Shown one piece after another: positions 8,577 through 17,518 of a DNA stretch of 62,700 bases. Position numbers and translations under genes: made by a program. This DNA comes from Desulfitobacterium sp038181555 (GTDB taxonomy: Bacteria > Bacillota > Desulfitobacteriia > Desulfitobacteriales > Desulfitobacteriaceae). The notes beneath the pieces were generated by a model that was not told where the DNA came from, did not search any database, and saw nothing but the letters and a program-made list of their open reading frames with translations. The stretch is from contig NZ_JBBWUA010000019.1 in NCBI RefSeq assembly GCF_038181555.1, positions 1 through 62,700 on the forward strand, in the 5' to 3' direction. How positions within the stretch are numbered: position 1 is the stretch's first letter; each line of letters opens with the position of its first letter.

Positions 8577-10775
8577 TTAACCTCTTCTGGTCACTAGTAT
8601 ATCTTGAATTAAGCTACCAATATCGAGAATCAGAGTTACTTTACCATCACCTAAGATAGTAGCCCCGGCAATCCCGGGCAGATTATTAAGGTACTCTCCT
8701 AAAGATTTTATGACTACCTCTTGTTGTCCGCGCAATCCATCGACGATCAGACCCAAGGCCTTATCACCTAAGCCTACGACAACAACAAAAACTTCTTCCG
8801 GCTCAACCTCTGCCGGGGGAAGCTCGAATTTTTCACGTAGAGAAATCAAGGGTAAGGTATTGCCACGAAGCTGTACCATAGGTATGCCGCCCACATTCTT
8901 GATTTCCTTTTGCTCGACCAGCAGGGTCTCCAGCACAGATGAGAGTGGAACAGCATAGATCTCTGTACCAGCTTCAACCAGTAGGGCTTGGATAATGGCC
9001 AAGGTCAGGGGTAGGCGTATGGTAAAGGTTGTCCCTTCGCCGGCTCGTGTGGTAATGTCAATCATACCGCCCAGATTATTCAAGGCTTTCTTAACAACAT
9101 CCATGCCCACTCCCCGTCCGGAGATATCCGTGACTTGGTCCGCTGTGCTAAAGCCTGGCAAGAAAATTAGATTAGCGATATCTCGATCCGAGAGGCCTTC
9201 TCTTTCTCCGACCAGCCCTTTGCTCAGTGCTTTTTCGTAGATTCTATTGAGATCAAGGCCCTTGCCGTCATCTGAGATGAGAATAGCGATATGGTTTCCT
9301 TCATGATACGCATCAAGGGTAATGGTTCCCAACTCTGGCTTGCCTGCAGCACGACGCTCTTCGGGGGATTCAATGCCATGATCGACAGAGTTACGGATTA
9401 GATGCATGAGAGGATCGCCAATCACTTCCACGACCGTCTTATCTAATTCTGTATCTTCACCCTTGAGGACCAGTTCGATTTCTTTTTCAGTTTTGCGTGA
9501 TAGATCTCGCACCAGGCGCGGAAAGCGGCTGAATACAGTGCCAATCGGAACCATACGCAAACGCATGGCGCTTTCTTGTAAATCACTCATAAGACGCCCT
9601 AAATACACCGTCGTCTCATTTAAGTTATTGACCATGGCATCCATGTGATATTGTTCTTTTAAATCCTGGCCAATTTGAACTAAACGAGTCCGGGTAATGA
9701 CCATCTCCCCGACCAAATTAATCAAGTTATCCATGCGAACGGTATCGACTCGAATCGTATGGACTTGATTACTTCCTTCACTTGCACCATTATTAGCATT
9801 CCCTGCCACAGGCTTTGCGGGAGATGAAGGTACAGCCTTTACCGCGACTGGTTGTGCAGGTTTGATTCCTTGCTTCAGTTGCTCAGTATCAAAAGGTGCT
9901 TCTGCACCTTCTAATACTTCGGCATGTACTGCTGCTGCCACTTGGTTAGTGACGAGTGGAGTCCCGGTTGTAGTACCGGAATAGGGGTGGATGACAACCT
10001 CAGCTATCTCCGATACGGCTAATAGCTCTTCCCGAATCTCCTCAGGCGAATCATCGGAGAGGATCAGCAGGGCAAACTCATCCTGGTTGCCCACTTCAAG
10101 GTCTTCCACACTGGGGATCATTTTAACGACCTTTCCCACATTCTCCATGCGTTGTACAGCCATGACTGCTCGCACAGCCTTCATCAATGTATTGGGAGCG
10201 AATTTTATGACCGCTTGGTAGATGCCATGTCCTAAACCCTGGGCATCTTGAACTTGGTCACGAACTTCTTCTGTTAGTTGGAAATCGATCGGTGTATATT
10301 CAGAAGGTGTAGAGGGCGCTTCACTATGTACAGGAGCTTCAATAGTCTTGGCCGGTACAGGAGCTTCACCCCTCATGAGGGCATTCATTTCATCGACCAC
10401 ATCTTGAAATTCAACGTTTATTTCTACTCGCTGCTCGACTTGTCTTAACATTTCTTTCACTCGATCAGTAACCGCTAATAAAATATCGACCATGGGAAGA
10501 GACACTTCCATCTTCCCTTGACGCAACCGATCGAGTAAATCCTCGGCTGAGTGGGTTAAGGCTACAATGGACGTAAAACCCATGGTCCCGGATGCCCCTT
10601 TTAAACTATGTGCTGATCGAAATAAGTCATTAATTAGACCGACATTATTGCCTTCCTTTTCTAGTTGCAACAATCCAGCAGCAAGCTTTTCGACTTGTTC
10701 CTGCGAGTCGAGGAGATAGAATTCCAAAAACTCTCCCAAATCGACACCCATATTTTGATTGTCCTCTTGGCTCAT
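8577..10775 (-). CDS. cheA: Chemotaxis histidine kinase CheA
   Basis: Central chemotaxis kinase. Domain order: HPt (about 5-115, phospho-accepting His in RSAHSLKGASG, H56), a P2-type regulator-binding domain (about 175-275), a Pro/Ala linker, dimerisation P3, HATPase P4 (N-box HLIRNSVDHGIE, G1 box DDGKGLD, G2 box GRGVGMDVV) and a CheW-like P5 at the C-terminus. I prefer the ATG at 10775 (MSQEDNQ) behind AGGGGTGG; a GTG at 10787 would add four residues. It is the first gene of this chemotaxis/basal-body operon in the window. No cheY, cheC or cheD is seen here. Confidence 0.96.
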   Translation of the reverse strand: MSQEDNQNMGVDLGEFLEFYLLDSQEQVEKLAAGLLQLEKEGNNVGLINDLFRSAHSLKGASGTMGFTSIVALTHSAEDLLDRLRQGKMEVSLPMVDILLAVTDRVKEMLRQVEQRVEINVEFQDVVDEMNALMRGEAPVPAKTIEAPVHSEAPSTPSEYTPIDFQLTEEVRDQVQDAQGLGHGIYQAVIKFAPNTLMKAVRAVMAVQRMENVGKVVKMIPSVEDLEVGNQDEFALLILSDDSPEEIREELLAVSEIAEVVIHPYSGTTTGTPLVTNQVAAAVHAEVLEGAEAPFDTEQLKQGIKPAQPVAVKAVPSSPAKPVAGNANNGASEGSNQVHTIRVDTVRMDNLINLVGEMVITRTRLVQIGQDLKEQYHMDAMVNNLNETTVYLGRLMSDLQESAMRLRMVPIGTVFSRFPRLVRDLSRKTEKEIELVLKGEDTELDKTVVEVIGDPLMHLIRNSVDHGIESPEERRAAGKPELGTITLDAYHEGNHIAILISDDGKGLDLNRIYEKALSKGLVGEREGLSDRDIANLIFLPGFSTADQVTDISGRGVGMDVVKKALNNLGGMIDITTRAGEGTTFTIRLPLTLAIIQALLVEAGTEIYAVPLSSVLETLLVEQKEIKNVGGIPMVQLRGNTLPLISLREKFELPPAEVEPEEVFVVVVGLGDKALGLIVDGLRGQQEVVIKSLGEYLNNLPGIAGATILGDGKVTLILDIGSLIQDILVTRRG

Positions 10776-10984
10776 ATCCAGTTCCACCCCTAACTTTTGC
10801 TTTTTGATAGATTTATAAAAATTAAAGACCTTTTATTATGTAATCGATGAAACCCTTGAGTTCATAGTATCTTTGAGTAATTCGCCATTTATTTTATAAT
10901 TCCTCCAAGCAAAGAGTTGTTAACATAAGTTTGATGCTTCTAGTTACTTTTACCTAATCATACTAACATCTTCGCAATCCCTGT

Positions 10985-11047
10985 GTAAATACAACAATCT
11001 GACAAATTCTGTATTTACGAGTCCTTTTTTTACAGGACTTTTGTCCT
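10985..11047 (-). promoter_or_regulatory. Inverted repeats in the cheA upstream region, possible switch-like leader
   Basis: The 392 bases between cheA and flaG hold no gene. Read on the minus strand, AGGAC, AGTCCT, AGGACT and then GTAAATACA and TGTATTTAC occur in that order. The central AGTCCT can pair with either AGGAC on its left or AGGACT on its right, so two hairpins are mutually exclusive; the second pair gives a separate 9-bp stem. No T run follows, so a terminator function is not shown. Whether the segment is transcribed is unknown, because I see no clear promoter. Confidence 0.35.
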
Positions 11048-11110
11048 ATCTTTTATCCATTCTTGATTCTGATATTATCTGCCCTTGGTATATAAAAAAT
11101 AAGAAGCATC

Positions 11111-11144
11111 AAAAAAACACTTCAACAAATAGCTTGAAGTGTTT
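11111..11144 (-). terminator. Intrinsic terminator after flaG
   Basis: On the minus strand an 11-bp stem (AAACACTTCAA and TTGAAGTGTTT) is followed directly by a run of seven T. It sits 24 bases after the flaG stop and should end the fliD-fliS-fliT-like-flaG transcript before the cheA operon. Confidence 0.9.
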
Positions 11145-11167
11145 CCTTAATGCTTATGGAATGTATC

Positions 11168-11548
11168 CTAAACTCGTTGATCCACAAATAACCCGGCTTC
11201 ATTGGTAAGATTGTGGAGGAGCTCTAAGACCCATCTTGGCGAGGTCTCCTTAAGGACCTTTTCTGAATCCTGATCAACAATTCGGACGAGGATCTCTTCC
11301 GAATTCTCCTCTTCATGGAGATCAAAACGCATTCCCTTGTTGATTAGATTCATAAAGCGGTTTAGCTTATCTAGAGCCTTCTCCACTTCTTCTCTGGGAA
11401 TGTCTTCCCGAGCATCAGGGATCTCATTTTTCCGTTCCACAACCGGTCGCGCAAAATCTTGGGATCGTTCCAACTTTTGACCAGCATAAGCATCCACGGG
11501 CATGATGGTCTTCTGATTATTGGGTTGAATTGGCTCGATGGTGAACAT
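11168..11548 (-). CDS. flaG: FlaG family flagellar protein (copy 1)
   Basis: FlaG proteins affect filament length; the exact mechanism is unclear. The 126-aa product has a variable N-terminal half and the conserved C-terminal core: an NRFMNLINKGMRFDLHEE helix-strand, then LVRIVDQDSEKVLKE and a final amphipathic helix. The ribosome site AAAGGAGG is clear. It is the last gene of the fliD operon, 15 bases after the FliT-like gene, and is followed by a terminator. A second FlaG lies at 33251. Confidence 0.9.
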   Translation of the reverse strand: MFTIEPIQPNNQKTIMPVDAYAGQKLERSQDFARPVVERKNEIPDAREDIPREEVEKALDKLNRFMNLINKGMRFDLHEEENSEEILVRIVDQDSEKVLKETSPRWVLELLHNLTNEAGLFVDQRV

Positions 11549-11562
11549 CGCAAATTCCTCCT

Positions 11563-11895
11563 TTAGCGCTCCCAGTTTCTGCTTGCTGTAGAATACTGAT
11601 TTCCACCCGAGTAGGCATCCGCTACTTGTTGGTGGTGTTTCACCTTGCTATGCGTCCCTTGAAAATGATTCATCAGGACTTGATTCTCACTCAAAATCTG
11701 TGTCTGTAGTTTCTTTCCGTCAGGGGAAGAGAGATAACCATCGTCCGGTGCCTCTTCGATAAGAGCCTGCAACCGCTCCCGCTGATTCATCAGCTCATAA
11801 AACAGCTCCATATCTTGGCGGTCGAGGAACTTAAGCATTTCCTTAGTGAGGAAAAGGTAGTCTTGCCATAATTCAAGCGCTGTTTTATTGATCAT
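11563..11895 (-). CDS. FliT-like flagellar chaperone candidate
   Basis: A 110-aa, mostly helical, charged protein (ALELWQDYLFLTKEMLKFL, then NQRERLQALIEEAP). Position right after fliS, together with the helix-rich N-terminal 60 residues, fits a FliT-type export chaperone for the FliD cap protein. FliT family sequences diverge strongly, so the function is inferred from context rather than from a motif. The C-terminal 35 residues are Gln/His/Ser-rich and look flexible. Confidence 0.6.
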   Translation of the reverse strand: MINKTALELWQDYLFLTKEMLKFLDRQDMELFYELMNQRERLQALIEEAPDDGYLSSPDGKKLQTQILSENQVLMNHFQGTHSKVKHHQQVADAYSGGNQYSTASRNWER

Positions 11896-11928
11896 ACCTT
11901 TATCCTCTCTCCCTCCAGATTACAACCC

Positions 11929-12321
11929 TCATCGTACGGCCAGCTTGCTTTGTTGAGCTAGCTTCATAGCCTCTTGCCAGGTATTGCGCATTTCCTCTAA
12001 GATTGTCTTGGCGTTGTTCAGTTGCTGAACATCCTTCTTAATATTGCCTTCTATTAAGCAATTCTCGATATATTCATAGAGTGCTGCCCAATTCTGTGAG
12101 AGTTCATAATTCATATCTAGCGTCACCATGAACTCACGAACGATAGCCTGCACTCGCAAATTGGCCTTGTGGGACTTTTCTGTTTCACCTTTTTCTAATG
12201 CTAGAATGCTTTCAGCTAAGAATCGCAGTGCTCCATTATATAGAAGTAAGGTCAGCTGCTCCGGTGGTGCGGTCATAATCTGTTGATTCTTATAGGCTGC
12301 AGCCATTTGGGAATTTAACAT
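11929..12321 (-). CDS. fliS: Flagellin export chaperone FliS
   Basis: Cytoplasmic chaperone that holds flagellin monomeric before export; in Firmicutes it also binds FliW. The 130-aa protein has the family signature AAAYKNQQIMTAPPEQLTLLLY near the N-terminus, split as a helix cap and the PPEQL...LYNGALRFL helix, followed by a four-helix bundle. Length is normal. The ribosome site is weak (GGAAGTG), consistent with coupling to fliD 83 bases upstream. Confidence 0.96.
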   Translation of the reverse strand: MLNSQMAAAYKNQQIMTAPPEQLTLLLYNGALRFLAESILALEKGETEKSHKANLRVQAIVREFMVTLDMNYELSQNWAALYEYIENCLIEGNIKKDVQQLNNAKTILEEMRNTWQEAMKLAQQSKLAVR

Positions 12322-12404
12322 ATTTATTTCACTTCCACTTTCAATTACTATGTTAGAAAATCATCTTATGTTATTAACCTAATGTCGCACTCTTAGATTA
12401 AGAC

Positions 12405-13895
12405 CTAGTTGCTAGGAGTGAACATATTCGCCAACCAACTGCTTTGTTGACTTAAATTGCTTAAGGCCTTTTCCATAGCATCGAACTGCTTATAGTATCT
12501 TTCTTCCATTTGACTAAGACGATCGTTCATGCGGTTCAAACTATCTTCATAATCCTTGATTTGTCTGGCCAGAGTGCTTTCTGTGTCACCTTTGGTGGTA
12601 CCAACGATTCCGGCAGTTTCCTTAATGCTATCCAAGGATAATTTCAGCGTATCATAGAAACGCACTGCTACCCCTTGAGAATTCCGATCTTCTCCGGTTG
12701 AGCCGAATAGTTTATTGATAATATCAGGATCAGCTTCCAAGGCTTCCTTCAACTTTGTTTCATTAATATTAAGTTTGCCGCCTTCAGTATAATTCCCTGT
12801 GGTCACACCGATAGAAGCCAAGGAATTATATTTGCCGGCAATTCCACTGACCGGAGTCGAGACATCACTACGCAACTTATAAAGGAGGGATTGGAGGGTG
12901 GAATCATTGCGCAAAAGCCCGCTTTTCGCCATGTCTTCCCACTTGGTAATTTCTGAGTCACTTAAATCACTCTTCATCGCATCTGTTAAAGGCATATAAC
13001 TTTTGTTTTTTGCTTCTTTAAGTTCACCTTCGACTGATTCAAGTAAGCTATTGTACTTTTCAACGAAATCCTTTACAGCCGAAATCGCTTTATCATTGTC
13101 AGCGGAGACGTTCAGGTTCGCAATTCCCTCCGACTTCAGATTATAGGTAACGCCGAAGGCTGTGAAGGTATTGCTCGATTGCTCGAAATCAATACCATCG
13201 ATTTTGACTTTAGCATTCTGACCAGCATCGAAAACATTTAGCTTCAATTTATCTTGAATGAATCCTACTCCGATAGAATCTGTCGTGCCCGTAAAATTAA
13301 TAGCTACATCAGCACCAGAACCCGTGGTGCTCATATTAAAGCGATCGAGAGTCGCATCGTAAGTTGCTTTTATCCCCAAACCAGAATTATTGATACTGCT
13401 CACAAAATCATAGATACTCTTATCAGCATCAACTTCGATGGTCTTTGCTCCGGTGCCATCACTACGGTCACTAAGCACAATATTAAATTTAGTTCCTGCA
13501 GTTAAACCAAACTGGGAAACTAGAGTATCTTTGCTGTCCCCAACAGTAATCTTAGCTGTGCTGGTCGCTTTTGCCCCCTGAGCTAATTGGGATACATCAA
13601 CACTATGGCTCACATTAGCCGCGTCAGAATTCGCAGTAGCCGTTATAATGCTTTCTGAAGATGAAACAACCGACTTTGGGTTCGTTGTACTTGAAAGCCG
13701 ATAGTTAAAGGCTGTGGTATTGCGGAAGGTCTGGATCGAATTATACATGGTATTATAATCAGCTTTTTTCCACTCGAGCTGAGTTTTCTTCTGCCAGAGT
13801 TTATCATGTTGCTCTCGGCGTGCAGACATAATGTCCTTGACCAATTGATCTACATCCATGCCCGATCCGCTTAGCCCATAAGTACGTATTGACAT
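12405..13895 (-). CDS. fliD: Flagellar filament cap protein FliD
   Basis: Forms the cap at the filament tip, under which flagellin is inserted. The 496-aa protein has the FliD N-terminal domain (GLSGSGMDVDQLVKDIMSA, about 7-100) with a hydrophobic heptad region, central domains with flagellin-hook-like repeats (about 100-300) and the FliD C-terminal coiled coil (about 290-490, ending NRMNDRLSQMEERYYKQF). It starts behind AAGGGGG. A sigma-28-like promoter lies 110-137 bases upstream, so it leads the late operon fliD-fliS-fliT-like-flaG. Confidence 0.96.
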   Translation of the reverse strand: MSIRTYGLSGSGMDVDQLVKDIMSARREQHDKLWQKKTQLEWKKADYNTMYNSIQTFRNTTAFNYRLSSTTNPKSVVSSSESIITATANSDAANVSHSVDVSQLAQGAKATSTAKITVGDSKDTLVSQFGLTAGTKFNIVLSDRSDGTGAKTIEVDADKSIYDFVSSINNSGLGIKATYDATLDRFNMSTTGSGADVAINFTGTTDSIGVGFIQDKLKLNVFDAGQNAKVKIDGIDFEQSSNTFTAFGVTYNLKSEGIANLNVSADNDKAISAVKDFVEKYNSLLESVEGELKEAKNKSYMPLTDAMKSDLSDSEITKWEDMAKSGLLRNDSTLQSLLYKLRSDVSTPVSGIAGKYNSLASIGVTTGNYTEGGKLNINETKLKEALEADPDIINKLFGSTGEDRNSQGVAVRFYDTLKLSLDSIKETAGIVGTTKGDTESTLARQIKDYEDSLNRMNDRLSQMEERYYKQFDAMEKALSNLSQQSSWLANMFTPSN

Positions 13896-14004
13896 TAAAA
13901 TACCCCCTTGTTACAAGTGACAGATGTAATCGTCGATTCTTCTTATTGAAATCTATAGATCATAATAATCATATTTAGTTCTTAAATTAGACTCTATATT
14001 GTTT

Positions 14005-14032
14005 ATATCGGATAAATCATTGAGATACTTTA
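14005..14032 (-). promoter_or_regulatory. Sigma-28-type promoter for the fliD operon
   Basis: Minus strand: TAAA at 14032-14029, a 16-base spacer and TCCGATAT at 14012-14005. This matches the sigma-28/SigD pattern TAAA-N15-GCCGATAT closely. It lies 110 bases before the fliD start and faces it. Spacing and boxes agree with four other motility promoters in this window. Confidence 0.75.
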
Positions 14033-14065
14033 GGACTTTCGGGCAAATTTTCTATAAGGATGTTT

Positions 14066-14115
14066 AACAGAGTATTTGAAATTCGGCACCAGTGCCGAAT
14101 TTCAAATACTCTGTT
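14066..14115. repeat. 50-bp near-uninterrupted palindrome
   Basis: Two perfect 24-bp arms (left arm starting AACAGAGTATTTG, centre GGCAC-CA-GTGCC) are separated by only two bases. It lies between the sigma-28 promoter of fliD and a terminator, in a gene-free gap. A similar palindrome with the same GGCAC/GTGC centre lies at 60913-60946, so it may belong to a dispersed family. It does not end in a T run on either strand. Confidence 0.85.
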
Positions 14116-14124
14116 TGAGTTCCA

Positions 14125-14167
14125 CCAAAAGACCGCTGAACCCAATGTGGATATTGGTTCAGCGGTC
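14125..14167 (-). terminator. Intrinsic terminator of the glycan-island operon
   Basis: A 15-bp GC-rich stem (GACCGCTGAACC... with ...GGTTCAGCGGTC) is followed on the minus strand by TTTT. It lies 14 bases beyond the stop of the YjfB-like gene and should end the transcript that runs through the glycan genes. Confidence 0.8.
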
Positions 14168-14180
14168 TGATGACTCCTTA

Positions 14181-14378
14181 TCATGCTAGAATATCAATAT
14201 TACTCCCCAAATGCGGGTTCACTGATAGCTCGTTCGCTGCTGACATGCCCTCAATCAGTGTTGCCAGCGAGTTACTTTGTTCGCTCGCCATATCCATGGT
14301 CATTTTCATAACTGATATTGATGCTTGCTGTTGGATTTTCGCTTGATTCATAACAACCGACATTGCTGCTATATCCAT
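14181..14378 (-). CDS. YjfB-type putative motility protein
   Basis: A 65-aa protein matching the small YjfB-like motility family: it begins MDIAAMSVVMNQAKIQQQAS and continues as an amphipathic helix with VMKMTMDMASEQSNSLATLIEGM, ending NIDILA. Molecular role unknown. It is 21 bases downstream of the rfbH-like gene and followed by a terminator, so it is the last gene of the glycan transcript. Its placement next to fliD ties the island to the flagellum. Confidence 0.75.
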   Translation of the reverse strand: MDIAAMSVVMNQAKIQQQASISVMKMTMDMASEQSNSLATLIEGMSAANELSVNPHLGSNIDILA

Positions 14379-14399
14379 CTGGATGCCTCCTTCTATGAT

Positions 14400-15764
14400 C
14401 TATACATTCGTAATCTTCATCTGATTATTAGACTTAACAAAGCTCTTGATGCATTCAATCATATAATCCAGCATCGCTTGCGTCATTCCCGGATATACTC
14501 CTATCCAAAAGCTATGCTTCATAACATAATTTGTATTGGATAAGTTACCCATTTGCCTATATCCTTTTTTCTGCTTCCTTAGCTTGTCAAAACAAGGATG
14601 CATGATGAGATTTCCAGCAAACAACATGCGGGTTTGAATGTTACTTTCCTCTAAGTACTTTACAATTTCATCTCTGCTAAAGCTTGCTTCTTCTTTAACA
14701 CCTATTAAAAAACCAAACCAACTTGGTTGCGAATTTTCATTTGCTTCTGGAAAAATCAGCACATCTCCAAGCTCTATAAGTTCTTTTTTCAAATAATCCC
14801 AGTTCTTTATTCTTGCTTGGATGAAGCCTTCCAGCTTTTCAAGCTGCGCGCAACCTATAGCCGCTTGTAGATCGGTAATTTTAAGATTATAACCAAAATG
14901 CGAATAGACATATTTATGATCGTAACCATGTGGAAGCTCCCCATGTTGACCCTCAAACCTATTGCCGCACTTGTTATCAACACCCGATGGGCAGGAACAA
15001 TCGCGTCCCCAGTCTCTTAACGATAAAACTATCTTAGCCAATAAGGGATTATCTGTATATACAGCGCCGCCTTCCCCCATAGTCATATGATGAGGCGGGT
15101 AAAAGCTGGATGTCCCAATATCACCTATAGTTCCCGTATAGCGCCACTTTCCGTCAACATGATACTTTGAACCTAAAGCATCACAGTTATCTTCAATAAG
15201 CCATAGGTTATGCTTATCACATATACTCTTAATCTCGAATAAATCAAAAGGATTTCCTAAGGTATGGGCAATCATTATAGCCTTTGTCTTGTCTGTTATT
15301 GCTTTTTCTACCTGATTGCTATCAATATTATACTGGGGTATCGTTATATCAACAAATACAGGAATAGCCCCATACTGAATAATAGGGGCTACAGTGGTCG
15401 GAAATCCCGCCGCAACAGTTATGACCTCATCGCCGGGCAGAATACTCCTATCTCCTAATAAGGGTGAAGTAAGTGCCATGAAGGCTAATAAATTAGCACT
15501 TGAACCAGAATTACAAGTGTAACAGTATTTTATACCCAAAAAAATGGCCAGTCTTTCTTCAAACCTCTTTGTATATCTACCGGAGGTTAGCCAAAACTCC
15601 AAACTAGCATCAATTAGGTTTAAAATCTCCTTTTCATCGTAAACTCTTCCCGCATAGTTTACCTTTTCATTTGTACGGCGTAACTTGTCTTCATCATATT
15701 TGGCCTTATAGTATTCCTCTGCTAGTTTCATTATTTCTTGTTTTAATTGATTACTATTTTTCAA
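14400..15764 (-). CDS. rfbH: CDP-4-keto-6-deoxyglucose 3-dehydrase (RfbH/E1 type)
   Basis: PMP-dependent, iron-sulfur enzyme that removes the C3 hydroxyl of CDP-4-keto-6-deoxyglucose on the way to 3,6-dideoxyhexoses. The DegT/DnrJ/EryC1 fold spans most of the 454 aa. The usual Schiff-base lysine is replaced by histidine in SFYPPHHMTMGEGGA, the hallmark of E1 dehydrases as opposed to aminotransferases. The following DCSCPSGVDNKCG stretch supplies the four-Cys set that ligates the [2Fe-2S] cluster in E1. It works with RfbF and RfbG encoded at 28-29.7 kb. The E3 reductase that normally supplies electrons is not found in this window. Confidence 0.92.
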   Translation of the reverse strand: MKNSNQLKQEIMKLAEEYYKAKYDEDKLRRTNEKVNYAGRVYDEKEILNLIDASLEFWLTSGRYTKRFEERLAIFLGIKYCYTCNSGSSANLLAFMALTSPLLGDRSILPGDEVITVAAGFPTTVAPIIQYGAIPVFVDITIPQYNIDSNQVEKAITDKTKAIMIAHTLGNPFDLFEIKSICDKHNLWLIEDNCDALGSKYHVDGKWRYTGTIGDIGTSSFYPPHHMTMGEGGAVYTDNPLLAKIVLSLRDWGRDCSCPSGVDNKCGNRFEGQHGELPHGYDHKYVYSHFGYNLKITDLQAAIGCAQLEKLEGFIQARIKNWDYLKKELIELGDVLIFPEANENSQPSWFGFLIGVKEEASFSRDEIVKYLEESNIQTRMLFAGNLIMHPCFDKLRKQKKGYRQMGNLSNTNYVMKHSFWIGVYPGMTQAMLDYMIECIKSFVKSNNQMKITNV

Positions 15765-15776
15765 AGCCTTAATCTC

Positions 15777-17435
15777 CTACTTAATCATCCATAAATACCA
15801 ATGGCAATTATATCCTTGTACGATCCTATCTGCGCTTGAGTTATTAAGCATTTTAATTTCATTATCACTTTTAACACATATGGCAAGGGTTCCACCACTA
15901 TTAAGCTTCCTCTTTAGCTTTCCTAGACTATCAGGCATTTCTAAAGTGCTTTCAGCATTTTCCTCTAGTAAAATATAGTCAAAAGAAGTATGGCCGAAAA
16001 CATCAGCGATTACATCATCAACACATTCAACATAATCACCGTAAACCTTCATATCTGGAACATACCGTTCATCATCTGTTAAATAATATAGGATGACCTC
16101 TTGATTACCTGCTTCTTTATGCATTGTTTTTATTTTGAGTGGATTTGATCCAAACCCTGAGTTGATACCCAAAACATTGACTAGTCCCTTTGACTTAATA
16201 TTTAATGCTTCAATTAAACTCATATCAAAGCAAAATCCAGTACCCCAAGCATCTACTCCATATCTGTCGAGAAATAGTTGTCGACTTTTTTCAAGAGTAC
16301 TTTCTTTAACTTGCGCTTCTCCTAGAGTCACACTGCCAAAATGGTAGCAATAGCAATCTTTTGCCAAGATCATTTTGCACCCAGCTCGCCTTAGCCGCAA
16401 TGCCAAAGCATCGTCGCCGAATTCGCCATATACAAAATATTTATCGATAGCGCCTACACCAGTTGATGAAAAGAATACATCACTTCGGCAAAAGGTAAGC
16501 GGATTGCAAAGCCTTGTTCTTTCCTCCCACTTCATTGGATTGGAAACATTGTTCGCCTTTGCGAATGCGTGCATCTCTTCGAGATTCGAATATTGAGCTG
16601 GGATAGCTTGAAGATTCGAAATATTAGGCGTTGTAGGCACTACCATAGCTATTTGAGGATCAGAATCAATGCATTCCATCAAATTTTCTAAATAGTTTTC
16701 TGTAACTATAACATCGTTGGAGATTGCCAATAGATACCTCCCCTCATAAATTCTCGAAATCGCACCTGTCATAATGTTTAAAGAATTTTTTCTCAATGAA
16801 AATATCTTAGTTGGTGAGAGAGACTCAAAATATTCTGCAGTGCCGTCTTCAGACCCATTATTAATCAGTATTAATTCATAGTTCACATAACTTGGTGTAA
16901 ATTTGATTATACTCTCAACACATTGTTTGGTATATTCAATTTTGTTATAGGCAAGGACTGAGATTGAAACATCGTATTTATATTCGCCTGTTTTCATACT
17001 TTGATCAATATAATGATTACCAATCATTCTGTTAAATTCTTCTTCATAGTGCTTCTTTTCCATCCTTTTACTACCAAATACACAGGTAAAGAAGTAAAAA
17101 TCATAGTAAAAGTCTTGTAAGATTGGTATCAGTTCAAACTCAATTTTCGAGTTAATCCTCTCGGATCTTGTTCGAACATATCTAAGAATAGTATTGACGC
17201 AATATAATAGATTCTCACAACTGTTAGGCGCTGAAATATAAGGAATTTGTCCTTTTATTTGACAAGCAACTGGATAAAGTATTTGTAGCATATTTACCAT
17301 ATCTGATGCTGTTGCTTCAATCTGTGAGGACTTTCTGACCAATGCACATTCATACATATACCCGGCTGCTTCAATAAGAGTATTAATAATATCAAGCACT
17401 TGATCTATCAGTGATCGGTTATTATTTTTAGACAT
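15777..17435 (-). CDS. Family 2 glycosyltransferase with extra N- and C-terminal regions
   Basis: A 552-aa protein. Residues about 1-140 are helical without a motif I recognise. A GT-A/GT2 domain follows (about 147-390): VSISVLAYNKIEYTKQCVESI, ELILINNGSEDGTAEY and a later CNPLTFCRSDVFFSSTG segment. The C-terminal 120 residues (GYN... end; FDYILLEENAEST and GGTLAICVKSD) resemble the tail of a SAM methyltransferase fold without its binding motif. Likely transfers a sugar to flagellin or extends the flagellin glycan; substrate unknown. It lies 12 bases before rfbH. Confidence 0.75.
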   Translation of the reverse strand: MSKNNNRSLIDQVLDIINTLIEAAGYMYECALVRKSSQIEATASDMVNMLQILYPVACQIKGQIPYISAPNSCENLLYCVNTILRYVRTRSERINSKIEFELIPILQDFYYDFYFFTCVFGSKRMEKKHYEEEFNRMIGNHYIDQSMKTGEYKYDVSISVLAYNKIEYTKQCVESIIKFTPSYVNYELILINNGSEDGTAEYFESLSPTKIFSLRKNSLNIMTGAISRIYEGRYLLAISNDVIVTENYLENLMECIDSDPQIAMVVPTTPNISNLQAIPAQYSNLEEMHAFAKANNVSNPMKWEERTRLCNPLTFCRSDVFFSSTGVGAIDKYFVYGEFGDDALALRLRRAGCKMILAKDCYCYHFGSVTLGEAQVKESTLEKSRQLFLDRYGVDAWGTGFCFDMSLIEALNIKSKGLVNVLGINSGFGSNPLKIKTMHKEAGNQEVILYYLTDDERYVPDMKVYGDYVECVDDVIADVFGHTSFDYILLEENAESTLEMPDSLGKLKRKLNSGGTLAICVKSDNEIKMLNNSSADRIVQGYNCHWYLWMIK

Positions 17436-17518
17436 ATTAATTCCAACCCTTAGTCCAAATTTTTTCTAACATACAGGGGAAACCCGCTCAAATTGCTTAG
17501 TTATTTGCAAAATGTCGG

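Noticed and set aside
10840..10910. Short peptide frame (MANYSKIL) with GGAGG upstream, before cheA
   Set aside because: Eight codons only and 13-base spacing to the ribosome site; cannot be told from chance.
10801..11100. c-di-GMP riboswitch or sigma-28 promoter before cheA
   Set aside because: No GEMM core motifs are present. GCAGATAA at about 11079-11072 resembles a -10, but no TAAAG stands 15-16 bases upstream.
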